Positions 8,069 to 15,072 of a DNA stretch of 17,074 bases are shown piece by piece. The notes beneath the pieces are model-generated. The model was not told the origin of the DNA, searched no databases, and saw only the letters and a program-made list of their open reading frames with translations. The stretch is from JBGCED01 sp045106055 (GTDB lineage Bacteria > Pseudomonadota > Alphaproteobacteria > CBDDJK01). The translations under genes were made by a program, and so were the position numbers. The stretch is from positions 1 to 17,074 of the forward strand of contig JBGCED010000054.1 in the NCBI GenBank assembly GCA_045106055.1, given 5' to 3'. Each line of letters starts with the position of its first letter. Within the stretch, counting starts at the first letter, position 1.

Positions 8069-8899
8069 ATGTCAACTTCAATGCCACGATCTTTTACCAA
8101 GCATTTTCAAAGCGAAGTGCATGAAGCCTATCAACGCATGGGTTCAAAATTGCGCAATACGGTGCGCAGTAAAAACAACATTATTGGCGCATCCACCACT
8201 TTTCAAAAAGTTGGCAAGGGCGCAGCTTCAACCAAGGCGCGTCACGGCAAAGTTCCCGTGATGAATATCGACCATGAACCCGTTGAAATTTTCTTGCAAG
8301 ATTATTATGCGGGCGATTGGGTGGATGCGCTTGATGAAACCAAGGCGCAGATTGATGAACGCCAAACCATTATTAACGCAGGCGCTTATGCGCTTGGCCG
8401 CAAAACAGACGAGCTAATCATTAACGCGATGTTAAATAACAGCGACATTGAAACGATTGGCGATGCTGCCCAAGGGCTAACCAAGGCAAAATTGCTGCAA
8501 GGTTTTGAAACGCTTGGCACCCAAGATGTACCAGATGATAATCAGCGTTATGCGATTATTGGCTGGCGACAATGGGGCGAATTATTGGATATTCCCGAAT
8601 TTTCCAATGCGGATTATGTTGGCGATAATGCGCTGCCTTGGAAAGGGACACAGGCGAAAAGCTGGCTTGGCACTTTATGGATGCCGCATTCAGGCTTGCC
8701 GCTTGATGATGATGAAGGCACAAGACAATGTTTTTGGTATCATAAAACGGCGATTGGTCATGCAAGCGGCAAGGATGTTGAATCCGATGTTACTTGGCAT
8801 GGCGACCGCGCTGCCCATTTCATCAATCATATGATGAGCCAAGGGGCGGGCGTGATTGATCCCAAAGGGATCGTTTCTTTTAAATGTTTGGAGGTTTAA
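8069..8899 (+). CDS. Phage major capsid protein
   Basis: 276-residue predicted shell protein of a short-tailed phage. Recognised by the N-terminal FTKHFQSEVHEAYQRMGSKL, the VRSKNNIIGASTTFQKVGKG segment, KARHGKVPVMN, and the DYYAGDWVDALDE and AYALGRKTDELI motifs, which I know from capsid proteins annotated in alphaproteobacterial prophages; an HK97-like fold is expected but not shown. Length is compact and compatible with a processed or scaffold-aided capsid. GGAG lies 8 nt before the ATG. It is the first gene after trpF, preceded by a terminator, and followed 3 bp later by the small capsid-associated gene. No portal or scaffolding gene precedes it, which is unusual for a T7-like order. Reading frame and key motifs look intact. 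Confidence 0.82.
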   Translation: MSTSMPRSFTKHFQSEVHEAYQRMGSKLRNTVRSKNNIIGASTTFQKVGKGAASTKARHGKVPVMNIDHEPVEIFLQDYYAGDWVDALDETKAQIDERQTIINAGAYALGRKTDELIINAMLNNSDIETIGDAAQGLTKAKLLQGFETLGTQDVPDDNQRYAIIGWRQWGELLDIPEFSNADYVGDNALPWKGTQAKSWLGTLWMPHSGLPLDDDEGTRQCFWYHKTAIGHASGKDVESDVTWHGDRAAHFINHMMSQGAGVIDPKGIVSFKCLEV

Positions 8900-8902
8900 A
8901 TT

Positions 8903-9157
8903 ATGGCATTTCAATCTAAAAACCTATCGGTTATTTCCTATGCAAATGGCTTTACCTTGTGGCATTATGCAAGCCTTGATACGGGGGCAACCATGCTTGA
9001 AGAAAATTATTTTGGCGGGGCAAGCGATGCGCTGCGTAGCGGCGATATGATTTTGGTCAACAGCGATATTGCAAACGCGATTGGCTGTCAAATGCTGGCG
9101 GTTAGCGAATCGTTAAAAAGCACCGTTGAGGTTAAACCTTTCGCCAGTGCAGCGTAA
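8903..9157 (+). CDS. Small capsid-associated protein
   Basis: 84-residue protein starting 3 bp after the capsid stop, with a strong GGAGG (8890-8894) placed inside the capsid 3' end, so the two are probably co-translated. The sequence KNLSVISYANGFTLWHY, ENYFGGASDALRSGD and MILVNSDI is of a type seen just downstream of capsid genes in short-tailed alphaproteobacterial prophages; it is likely all-beta. A capsid decoration or head-completion role is inferred from size and position, not from a family with known function. Its TAA stop lies inside a perfect hairpin (9151-9168). Confidence 0.65.
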   Translation: MAFQSKNLSVISYANGFTLWHYASLDTGATMLEENYFGGASDALRSGDMILVNSDIANAIGCQMLAVSESLKSTVEVKPFASAA

Positions 9158-9168
9158 TTTTTTACGCT
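9151..9168 (+). terminator. Hairpin enclosing the stop codon of the small capsid gene
   Basis: AGCGTAA-TTTT-TTACGCT is a perfect 7-bp stem with a 4-nt loop, whose left arm contains the TAA stop (9155-9157). No T-tract follows, so it more likely protects the upstream mRNA from 3' exonucleases or marks a processing point than terminates outright. Confidence 0.45.
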
Positions 9169-9345
9169 CACACGGCGCGTGCCTTACGCCAAACTATTGG
9201 CGACCCGCAGTCGCGGGCTTTAAGCCTTTTTACGCATTCACACGCCATGCAGGCTACACCGCATTAGCGGTGGCGCGCAGTCGCGCTTATTGTTAAGCTC
9301 ACACGCCATGTGAGCTTAAAGCCTGCGTGGCGTTTGAACGCTAAC
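9160..9345. repeat. Hairpin repeat cluster 1 (REP-like family)
   Basis: Two plus-strand copies lie in tandem, followed by an inverted partial copy. Copy a has hairpin I CGCCAA-ACTA-TTGGCG (9187-9202) and hairpin II CCCGC-AGTC-GCGGG (9204-9217). Copy b has hairpin I CACCGC-ATTA-GCGGTG (9257-9272) and hairpin II GCGCG-CAGT-CGCGC (9273-9286). TCACACGCCATG recurs at 9238 and 9299. An 11-bp perfect stem at 9293-9303/9309-9319 joins the inverted copy, whose head (9318-9341) is identical over 24 nt to 14163-14186. Stems differ by paired changes while being kept perfect. Confidence 0.8.
9216..9231 (+). terminator. Short hairpin with T-tract within repeat copy a
   Basis: GGCT-TTA-AGCC (9216-9226) is followed by TTTTT (9227-9231). 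The stem is only 4 bp, so it is weak alone, but it stacks on the preceding GC-rich hairpin II and could terminate or pause transcription after the two capsid genes. Confidence 0.3.
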
Positions 9346-9707
9346 TTTAAACAGCGCAAGCATGCGCTATTAATAACCAACATGGCTGCGCGATGTGGTG
9401 GCAAGCAATGCATATACGGTTTTTCCTCTTTTTTCCCGTATTACGCCCTTTGGGGTCATGCAGATTGCCGCTGCAAATTATCCGCTGCGCCACGGTCGGT
9501 GGCAGCATCTTTGTTTATTTATTCTCTTCATCATCCAGATAAGCGCACATGCTTATTTGATTTAAAAGCCTGCGGCTTTGTTTCTCCCTTGCTGCGGGCT
9601 TCACCCTTTAAGGGCAATCCTTGATGAACGGGGCAAACAAGATGCTGCCACTGTTTTTACTTTATTTTCTTACTTTCACCTAACCCTTATGATTGGAATT
9701 TACATAA

Positions 9708-10277
9708 ATGACATTAACAACACATACTACCGACAATGCAACTGTTCAAATCAACATCAACGCAGGTGAATCCTGCTTGAAAATCAATCAAAACAGCGCA
9801 TCCAATGTGCAAATGGCCCTGCTTTATGATGAAAGAATTAAAGATTTAAATAATGGAACGACTGCCAGCCGCACATGGCATCAGCGCGCGCTAAATACCA
9901 CTCAAGACCCATTTGAATTAATATCTGACCTTACCGATAATGGCTTTACCTTGAAACAAGGACATTATTTAATTGAATGGCGGGTTCCTGCCATGGGCGT
10001 TAATATGCATGTTAGCAGATTGCGCAATCTATCCAGCAACGAAATCGCTGGCAATGGCAGCCTTGAAAATAACATATTGGCAAAGACTGTTGATTTGGTT
10101 TTAACCAACAGCACTGGCAAAAGCTTTATTCAGTCAAATGGCACAGATAAATTTGCGATTGAGCATTTTTGTGAAGAGCATCAGGCAACTTACGGATTGG
10201 GTACGGTCAAAAACTTTTTTGATGCCCCCTATATTTTAAGCTGCGTAACCATTACCAAGCTTGCGGACATTTGCTAA
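9708..10277 (+). CDS. Putative jelly-roll virion protein (fibre or receptor-binding type)
   Basis: 189-residue protein without signal peptide or membrane segment. Features are an ASRTWHQRALNT segment, FTLKQGHYLIEWRVPAMGVN followed by HVSRLRN, a polar middle, KFAIEHFCEEHQATYGLG, and a closing strand ILSCVTITKL. This pattern (F-L--G-Y-IEW--P----H-SRL, then IEH-C---A--G-G) recurs, as I recall it, in phage structural proteins with a beta-sandwich domain used for fibres or surface binding. Position between capsid and tail tube genes suggests a head fibre or tail appendage. The start has only a weak ribosome binding site, and it is isolated by the hairpin gap upstream and by a convergent lipoprotein gene downstream. 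Function is inferred. Confidence 0.55.
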   Translation: MTLTTHTTDNATVQININAGESCLKINQNSASNVQMALLYDERIKDLNNGTTASRTWHQRALNTTQDPFELISDLTDNGFTLKQGHYLIEWRVPAMGVNMHVSRLRNLSSNEIAGNGSLENNILAKTVDLVLTNSTGKSFIQSNGTDKFAIEHFCEEHQATYGLGTVKNFFDAPYILSCVTITKLADIC

Positions 10278-10287
10278 TTATCATCAT

Positions 10288-10331
10288 CCTCCCTTTCCTA
10301 GATAAAGCATATTTCGCCTTAGAAAGGGGGG
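10288..10331. terminator. Bidirectional hairpin between convergent genes
   Basis: CCTCCCTTTC (10288-10297) pairs with GAAAGGGGGG (10322-10331) over 10 bp with one G-U type pair, around a 24-nt loop. It sits between the convergent stops at 10277 and 10341. It lacks a proper T-tract on either side, so it may block read-through by structure alone. Confidence 0.45.
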
Positions 10332-10340
10332 ATTACCCGC

Positions 10341-11405
10341 CTATAATTCATAGCTGCGATGCGCCAGTATCCAGCCATCTTTTTCTGTATAGATCATCCA
10401 ATAATGAACAAGATAAGGATTACCAAACTCAGTCACGGAATCAAGATAATTAATCGCAACCAACCAAAACGGAATCAGTCCTTTTTTAACTTCTGCTACA
10501 TAAGGGTAGTTCGTAAAATATTGACCAAAAGGAGCAGTTTGTTCTATGAACTCAATGCGATAATGGTCAATGAAAAAATCATACTCGGGTTGTGTATCAT
10601 CATAATCAAATGGTTGGCAAGATTCTTGATCGAAACGCCTAAAGCACGCCATATGAGTTTCAACATAGCAAGTAAGTGTATCAACTTTGCCAATACAGTT
10701 TGATGTTGTAAATTCTGGCGTGCTTAAAAACCGCTCCGCTGACGGAAATGCCCCTGTATAGCCCAATTTAAATGGATCCTTGATCATTGTTCCATCTTTG
10801 GCGGCAGCATAATCCAAATTCATATTGGCAACTCTTAATGTTGAAGTTCCAATATGCCATTTGCCCTTATGATAAAACACAGAATAATCAATGATAAAAT
10901 CGCTGCCATCAGCCAATTTTGCTTTCATGTAATTGACGGAAATAATATGGGGCGGAATGTTATGAAGATATTCGGCCTCAACTGTCTTTTGTGAAAACCA
11001 TATTGATTGCGCTTTGATACATGCTTGATCGCAACGCTTGCTTGCTTGTTTTTGAAAGGGGGCTAGCTGTGTGATCGATTCAATTCTATATTCAAGCAAA
11101 AAATCTTCTAATTTTTGTTTTTCAAGTGCCGCAAAACGATGGCTTAAGTTTGTTCCAGGCTCAATAAAGCAAGGCTCAACATCATTGCGAAAATTGCATG
11201 CAATAATGGTTTCCACCAAACATACAGCTTTGCTTGGATTGCCAATGCAAGTGGATGTTGTTTGATCTGATGACCCGATGGTTCTGATTTTGGATGGAAA
11301 TGCCCCAACATAGCCAAGCTGAAACGGATCATTATCGCTTGCCTGATGGTCGGCAGCGCATGCTGCAAGCATCCATAATGACAAAACCATTATATATTTT
11401 TGCAT
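10341..11405 (-). CDS. Lipoprotein with an internal domain duplication
   Basis: 354-residue predicted lipoprotein. The ATG at 11405 is preferred because AGGGAG (11412-11417, complement) lies 6 nt upstream and because it yields a classical signal peptide: MQK, a hydrophobic stretch, and lipobox LAAC with acylated Cys16. Residue +2 is Ala, compatible with outer-membrane sorting. The mature part has two repeats of about 150-180 residues, starting DPFQLGYVGAFPS (26) and DPFKLGYTGAFPS (210). Both continue TS-CIG, C-VET--AC and a conserved APF segment with paired cysteines, so disulfides are plausible in the periplasm. I do not recognise the family. It is the only minus-strand gene in the phage module, with its own divergent upstream region and a convergent hairpin at the end, the layout of a phage moron; cell-surface alteration or superinfection exclusion is a guess. 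Confidence 0.72.
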   Translation of the reverse strand: MQKYIMVLSLWMLAACAADHQASDNDPFQLGYVGAFPSKIRTIGSSDQTTSTCIGNPSKAVCLVETIIACNFRNDVEPCFIEPGTNLSHRFAALEKQKLEDFLLEYRIESITQLAPFQKQASKRCDQACIKAQSIWFSQKTVEAEYLHNIPPHIISVNYMKAKLADGSDFIIDYSVFYHKGKWHIGTSTLRVANMNLDYAAAKDGTMIKDPFKLGYTGAFPSAERFLSTPEFTTSNCIGKVDTLTCYVETHMACFRRFDQESCQPFDYDDTQPEYDFFIDHYRIEFIEQTAPFGQYFTNYPYVAEVKKGLIPFWLVAINYLDSVTEFGNPYLVHYWMIYTEKDGWILAHRSYEL

Positions 11406-11456
11406 ATTTAACTCCCTAATTATTACTTTAACATATTTTATAAAAAGGCACAAATC

Positions 11457-12026
11457 ATGTCACTAACCCAGCTAGAGATCGTCAATCGCGCATTAATTAA
11501 AATTGGTGCTGCGCCGCTTAATACCTTATCCGAACCTAAGGCAGAAGCAAAAGTTGCGCAATTATTGTTTGGCACAAAATATGATTCGATGCTTTCTTCC
11601 TATGGCTGGAGCTTTGCAACCTTGCAGCGCCCCCTTATTCGCTTAATCAGCCGCCCAATTACCGATTATAAATATGCTTATCAACTGCCCAAGGATTTTT
11701 TAAGGGTATTAAGCGCGGGCAACAGCGATCGTAGCAATGGGCTTGATTACCGCATTTTAGAAAAACGCCTGCATTGCGATTCTGATCATGTGATTTTGAC
11801 CTATGTGTTTCGGCCAAAGGAAACCAATTTACCGCCTTATTTCACACAAGCCTTAATTGCCGCGCTGGCGGCTGAATTTTGCCTGCCGATTGTTGAATCC
11901 GTATCCAGGATGGAAGCCCTGATGAAGCTTGCAGATTATGAATTGCGGCAAGCCCGTCAGGTTGATGCCACCCAAGACACCCCGCAAAATTTTCAAGATT
12001 TCACCTTGATTGAAGCAAGGGGATAG
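11457..12026 (+). CDS. Tail tubular protein A-like (T7 gp11 family)
   Basis: 189 residues, near the 196 of T7 gp11. The opening LTQLEIVNRALIKIGAAPLNTL is the hallmark of this group, followed by AKVAQLLFGTKYDSMLSSYGWSFA and AYQLPKDFLRVL. In T7 the protein forms a dodecameric ring attaching the tail to the portal. An AAGG precedes the ATG by about 8 nt, and the next gene begins 3 bp after its stop, so the pair is co-translated. Its start is 51 bp from that of the divergent lipoprotein gene. The length and motifs look intact. Confidence 0.82.
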   Translation: MSLTQLEIVNRALIKIGAAPLNTLSEPKAEAKVAQLLFGTKYDSMLSSYGWSFATLQRPLIRLISRPITDYKYAYQLPKDFLRVLSAGNSDRSNGLDYRILEKRLHCDSDHVILTYVFRPKETNLPPYFTQALIAALAAEFCLPIVESVSRMEALMKLADYELRQARQVDATQDTPQNFQDFTLIEARG

Positions 12027-12029
12027 CCC

Positions 12030-13967
12030 ATGCCAAAATTTCATCAAAGCAAAACAAATTTTACGGCGGGCGTGATTGGCAGCAATCTTTATGGGCGCAG
12101 CGATTTAAAAGCATATGTGAATGGGGCTGCCATATTGGATAATATGCTGCTTCACGCAACGGGCGGCATTTCAAGGCGTAATGGATCGCTTCATTTGCAT
12201 GATTACGGGCAAGAAAAAACCGCAGAACAATCGCGCATCATTCCCTTTGAATTTAATTCGGATCAAAATTATATCTTGTGCTTGCGCGATTTTGCGCTTG
12301 ATATTTTCCTTGATGGCAAATTGCATTTAACGCTTGAGAAAACGCCGTTTCCTGCATCGGATTTGGGGGGCATTCGCTTTACCCAAAGCGCAGATATGTT
12401 GCTGTTGGTTCACCCCAATCACCCGCCCCAAAAGCTCGTGCGCCGCGGCGAAGCCGATTGGACGATTGCCCCGCTTGCCTTTTATGACAAGGATAATTGC
12501 CTGCACCAGCCTTACTTTAAATTTGCAGCTGATGGGGTAACCTTGAAAGCCAATAAGGTTTCTGGCACAATCACACTTACCGCCAGTCAAAATGTCTTTG
12601 TAAGCGCGCATATTGGGATGCATTTCAAGATTGCGAACAAAGAGATTATCATTAAAACTGTTACAAATGGCAAAACCGCAACCGCCAGCACGCGCCAGAG
12701 TTTAATTTCAACCGACGCCACCGAAGATTGGGCAGAGCCTGCCTTTTCATCACTGCATGGCTATCCAAATTCGGTTTGTTTTCATCAAGAACGGTTATTT
12801 TTTGGTGGATCGCGCGATTTGCCCAATCGGATTTGGGGGTCTAAATCGATTGATTTCTTTAATTTTGACCTTGGCGAGGGGCTGGATGATGAAAGCATTG
12901 AAATTTCATTACTGGCAGATCAGGTGAATATTATTGAAGCCCTTTTTTCTGGCTATGAATTGCAAATTTTTACTTCAGGCGCGGAATGGACGATGGAGGG
13001 GAATCCGCTAACCCCTGCCGATCTTACCCTATCACGGCAAACCAGATCTGGCACAAAGGGCGGCACCCATGTTGCGCCTTGCTATATTGAGGGGGGAACG
13101 ATTTTTGCTTCGCGCGGAACGGCTGGCAATTCAACCCGCACCATTTGCGAATTTATTTTTACCGAAGCCGATCAAGCCTTTTTGGCAACCGATATGGGCG
13201 TTTTAACCGATATGCTGGATTCATCGCCGATTGACCAAGCCTATGACAAGCTTAATCGCCGTTTATATGCGGTGCTGGAAAATGGCAGCCTGGCTGTTCT
13301 AACGATTTTTCGGTCTGAAAATGTCTTTGGCTGGACAAGCCAGAAAACCCAAGGGCGCTATTTATCGATTGCCGTTCTACATGATCAAATTTATATGCTG
13401 GTGGCGCGCGATAATGGGGTTGCGCTTGAACGAATGGATCGCACGCTTTATCAAGATGGCGCACGCAGCTTTCACCATGAAACGCCAATTGATCAGCTTC
13501 AAGGGCTTGAATTATTTGATAATCAATGCGTGCAGCTGGTCAATGATGGTCGCTATATTGGGGATTATCGCGTTAAGGATGGCGCAATCGCCCTGCCCCA
13601 AGCCTTATCAGGCAATTTCACGGTCGGTCTTTCCTATGAAAGCCATGTTGCAGCCCTTCCCTTTGCGGTTGAAGGCAATGCAGCGCCAGCGCAATTACAG
13701 CGCATGCGGCTGGTAAAGGCGATTTTGCGCTTACAAGATAGCGCTTATCTTGAGATGGATACGGGGCAAGGCTTTCACCCATTAAGCTTTTTAACCAGCG
13801 ATGTCCATGATCTGGATCAGCCCCCGTTGAAATTTTCAGGGGATCATAGCGTGCGTGCGCTTGGTTGGAACATGCAGGGGCTTCAGCCTTTGTGGCGGCT
13901 GCGATCGGATCGCCCACTGCCCATGACCATTTTATCCCTAACCAATCAAGTTGCGCTTTATGGATAG
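12030..13967 (+). CDS. Tail tubular protein B-like (T7 gp12 family)
   Basis: 645 residues, shorter than T7 gp12 (794). The N-terminus reads KTNFTAGVIGSNLYGRSDLK, then NGAAILDNMLLHATGGISRR and NG, the conserved opening of the gp12/nozzle group. NSVCFHQERLFFGGSRDLPNRIWGS and AEWTMEGNPLTPADL further on are also typical of the beta-propeller region. In T7 it forms a hexameric nozzle through which DNA leaves the particle. A purine-rich ribosome binding site lies inside the 3' end of the preceding gene. Downstream is a hairpin-rich gap before the internal-protein gene. No frameshift or stop interrupts it. Confidence 0.82.
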   Translation: MPKFHQSKTNFTAGVIGSNLYGRSDLKAYVNGAAILDNMLLHATGGISRRNGSLHLHDYGQEKTAEQSRIIPFEFNSDQNYILCLRDFALDIFLDGKLHLTLEKTPFPASDLGGIRFTQSADMLLLVHPNHPPQKLVRRGEADWTIAPLAFYDKDNCLHQPYFKFAADGVTLKANKVSGTITLTASQNVFVSAHIGMHFKIANKEIIIKTVTNGKTATASTRQSLISTDATEDWAEPAFSSLHGYPNSVCFHQERLFFGGSRDLPNRIWGSKSIDFFNFDLGEGLDDESIEISLLADQVNIIEALFSGYELQIFTSGAEWTMEGNPLTPADLTLSRQTRSGTKGGTHVAPCYIEGGTIFASRGTAGNSTRTICEFIFTEADQAFLATDMGVLTDMLDSSPIDQAYDKLNRRLYAVLENGSLAVLTIFRSENVFGWTSQKTQGRYLSIAVLHDQIYMLVARDNGVALERMDRTLYQDGARSFHHETPIDQLQGLELFDNQCVQLVNDGRYIGDYRVKDGAIALPQALSGNFTVGLSYESHVAALPFAVEGNAAPAQLQRMRLVKAILRLQDSAYLEMDTGQGFHPLSFLTSDVHDLDQPPLKFSGDHSVRALGWNMQGLQPLWRLRSDRPLPMTILSLTNQVALYG

Positions 13968-14029
13968 AAGTTAATTTATAAATTAGATGGCGTTCAGGCG
14001 CCACGCAGGCTTACGCCGCATTAGCGGCG

Positions 14030-14051
14030 GCCCACGCTTGTGGGCTTTTTT
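14030..14051 (+). terminator. Intrinsic terminator formed by repeat hairpin II
   Basis: GCCCAC-GCTT-GTGGGC (14030-14045) is a perfect 6-bp GC-rich stem directly followed by TTTTTT (14046-14051). It lies about 60 nt after the tail tubular B stop, so it can end or attenuate that transcript. The repeat copy has either been recruited as a terminator or terminates by nature. Confidence 0.7.
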
Positions 14052-14138
14052 AACCGCGCGCCATCGCCAGTTCGGCGTAAAAGCCCCGATGGTGTAAAAA
14101 TATGGCGTTTGAACGCACAACATAAAACAAGCGCGACT

Positions 14139-14262
14139 GCGCGCCATCGCCAGTGCGATGTAAAAGCCTGCGTGGCGTTTGAACGCAAAACATAAAACAA
14201 GCGCGCCATCGCCAGTGCGATGTAAAAGCCTACGTGGCGTTTGAACGCAAAACATAAAACAA
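14139..14262. repeat. 62-nt tandem repeat, two near-identical units
   Basis: Units at 14139-14200 and 14201-14262 differ at one position (G at 14170, A at 14232). A diverged partial unit precedes them (14104-14130). Each contains the hairpin CATCGC-CAGT-GCGATG, the segment TGGCGTTTGAACGC, and ends AAAACATAAAACAA. There are no unique spacers, so it is not a CRISPR. The near identity implies recent duplication. Confidence 0.9.
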
Positions 14263-14280
14263 ACAAAAAGGAGCTTTATC

Positions 14281-14667
14281 ATGGCAACCATGGTTACCCC
14301 GCTTGCAACCACTCTTTTGCAACGCCGCAGCCAGCGCGATCAGCAATGGCACGCACATAATCAAGCCAAACTGCAAGCGCAGGAAAATAAACGGCAATAT
14401 GACCTTAAAATGAAGCGCGAGGCGGAGCAAAAAAAACGCGACCGCGCAACAGCGGTTGCACGCATGGCAGGGCAAGGGCGCGGCATTCAAGATGGATCGG
14501 CGGCCGCCTTATTAAATGGGTTAAGCCGCAGCCATAACGAAGAAGCAGCGAATATCACCAACCATTATGCCTATCAAAGCCGCCCAACCTTGCTAAAGCA
14601 AGATCGTAAAATCAGCCGACTTGAACAATTATTTGGTTCAAAAAATGGCTTTAACCGCTTTTTTTAA
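14281..14667 (+). CDS. gp14-like internal virion protein
   Basis: 128 residues, strongly basic and glutamine-rich in the first half (AQENKRQYDLKMKREAEQKK), predicted helical coiled coil. The middle GQGRGIQDGSAAALLNGLSR resembles the glycine-rich segment seen in small internal or ejection proteins of T7-like phages, and the location after gp12 matches the T7 gp13-14 position. In T7 gp14 enters the cell envelope as part of the DNA ejection channel. At 128 residues it is smaller than T7 gp14 (196). A strong AGGAG (14269-14273) lies 7 nt before the ATG. Role inferred from order and composition. Confidence 0.6.
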   Translation: MATMVTPLATTLLQRRSQRDQQWHAHNQAKLQAQENKRQYDLKMKREAEQKKRDRATAVARMAGQGRGIQDGSAAALLNGLSRSHNEEAANITNHYAYQSRPTLLKQDRKISRLEQLFGSKNGFNRFF

Positions 14668-14688
14668 CCACTTATCCCATAAGGATCT

Positions 14689-15072
14689 ATGAATGTGAAA
14701 ACACCTGTTCAAAAGGAAACACGCCCCAAACCTGTTAAAAAACCCACCACCCCCCCTAAAAAATCCGTATCTAAGATCAAGCCCGTGCAAGACATTAATG
14801 AAATCCGCAATAATGTGAAAATGCAACTGCCCATGATGTTTCAAAATGCGCTGGATGCCTATCATGCGATTTTAAATGCAGTGGACGAAGAAGATCATAA
14901 ATTAATACAAGCCCGCCATAATGCGGCACGCACCGCCCTTAATCATGTTCAGCAGCTTGTAAAGCTGGGTGATTGGGCGCTGCAAGAAGAAGAAAACACC
15001 CAAAATGATGTGTATGATCTTGCAAGACTGATTGCCGAAGCGCGCGCGGAAATGGAGCAAAATAATGACTGA
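14689..15072 (+). CDS. Small hypothetical virion-module protein, Lys/Pro-rich N-terminus
   Basis: 127 residues. The first ~30 are rich in Lys, Pro and Thr (TRPKPVKKPTTPPKK) and are probably disordered; the rest is predicted helical (MMFQNALDAYHAILNAVDEE, then ARTALNHVQQLVKLG). AAGGA stands about 4 nt before the ATG. Its 3' end overlaps the fibre gene by 8 bp (ATGACTGA), indicating translational coupling. I do not recognise a family; the helical body could be a virion chaperone, scaffold-like factor or small terminase-like protein, but none of these is supported by motifs. Confidence 0.6.
   Translation: MNVKTPVQKETRPKPVKKPTTPPKKSVSKIKPVQDINEIRNNVKMQLPMMFQNALDAYHAILNAVDEEDHKLIQARHNAARTALNHVQQLVKLGDWALQEEENTQNDVYDLARLIAEARAEMEQNND

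Larger units (their letters stand above)
9158..9707. other. Gene-poor gap packed with hairpins
   Basis: This 550-bp gap contains the hairpin repeat cluster at 9160-9345, then isolated hairpins such as AGCGCA-AGCA-TGCGCT (9353-9368) and AAAGCC-TGC-GGCTTT (9565-9579). From about 9370 to 9690 I see no credible gene; an open frame at 9310-9624 begins in repeat sequence, has no ribosome binding site, and reads through hairpins, so it is not called. This segment may be decayed coding or mobile sequence. Confidence 0.55.
13990..14262. repeat. Hairpin repeat cluster 2 (REP-like family)
   Basis: Plus copy: head 13990-14012, hairpin I CGCCGC-ATTA-GCGGCG (14014-14029), hairpin II GCCCAC-GCTT-GTGGGC (14030-14045), T-tract. 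Minus copies: a degenerate one at about 14056-14116, a full one at 14131-14186 with hairpin II GCGCG-ACTG-CGCGC (14131-14144) and hairpin I CATCGC-CAGT-GCGATG (14145-14160), and a shortened one at 14201-14248. Heads end in the mini-hairpin GCGT-TTGA-ACGC. Copies face each other, like BIMEs of enteric bacteria. Confidence 0.82.
13968..14280. other. Repeat-filled gap between tail tube and internal-protein genes
   Basis: This 313-bp gap begins with the perfect palindrome TAATTTATAAATTA (13972-13985), then holds one plus-strand and two to three minus-strand copies of the hairpin repeat, and ends in the AGGAG site of the next gene. Minus-strand open frames across it (13983-14312 and overlaps) are translations of the repeats and are not called. 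Confidence 0.7.

Noticed and set aside
9310..9624. Open frame of 104 codons in the hairpin gap
   Set aside because: It starts within repeat sequence, lacks a ribosome binding site, has implausible composition, and its KPAWRLNA-like start is simply the translated repeat head, also seen on the other strand at 13983-14312.
14139..14262. Possible CRISPR array
   Set aside because: The units are contiguous 62-nt near-identical repeats with no variable spacers, and no cas gene is visible.
13983..14312. Minus-strand open frames of 81-109 codons with internal peptide repeats
   Set aside because: The peptide repeats arise from the 62-nt and hairpin repeats read in frame; the frame runs antisense into the gp14-like gene and has no ribosome binding site.
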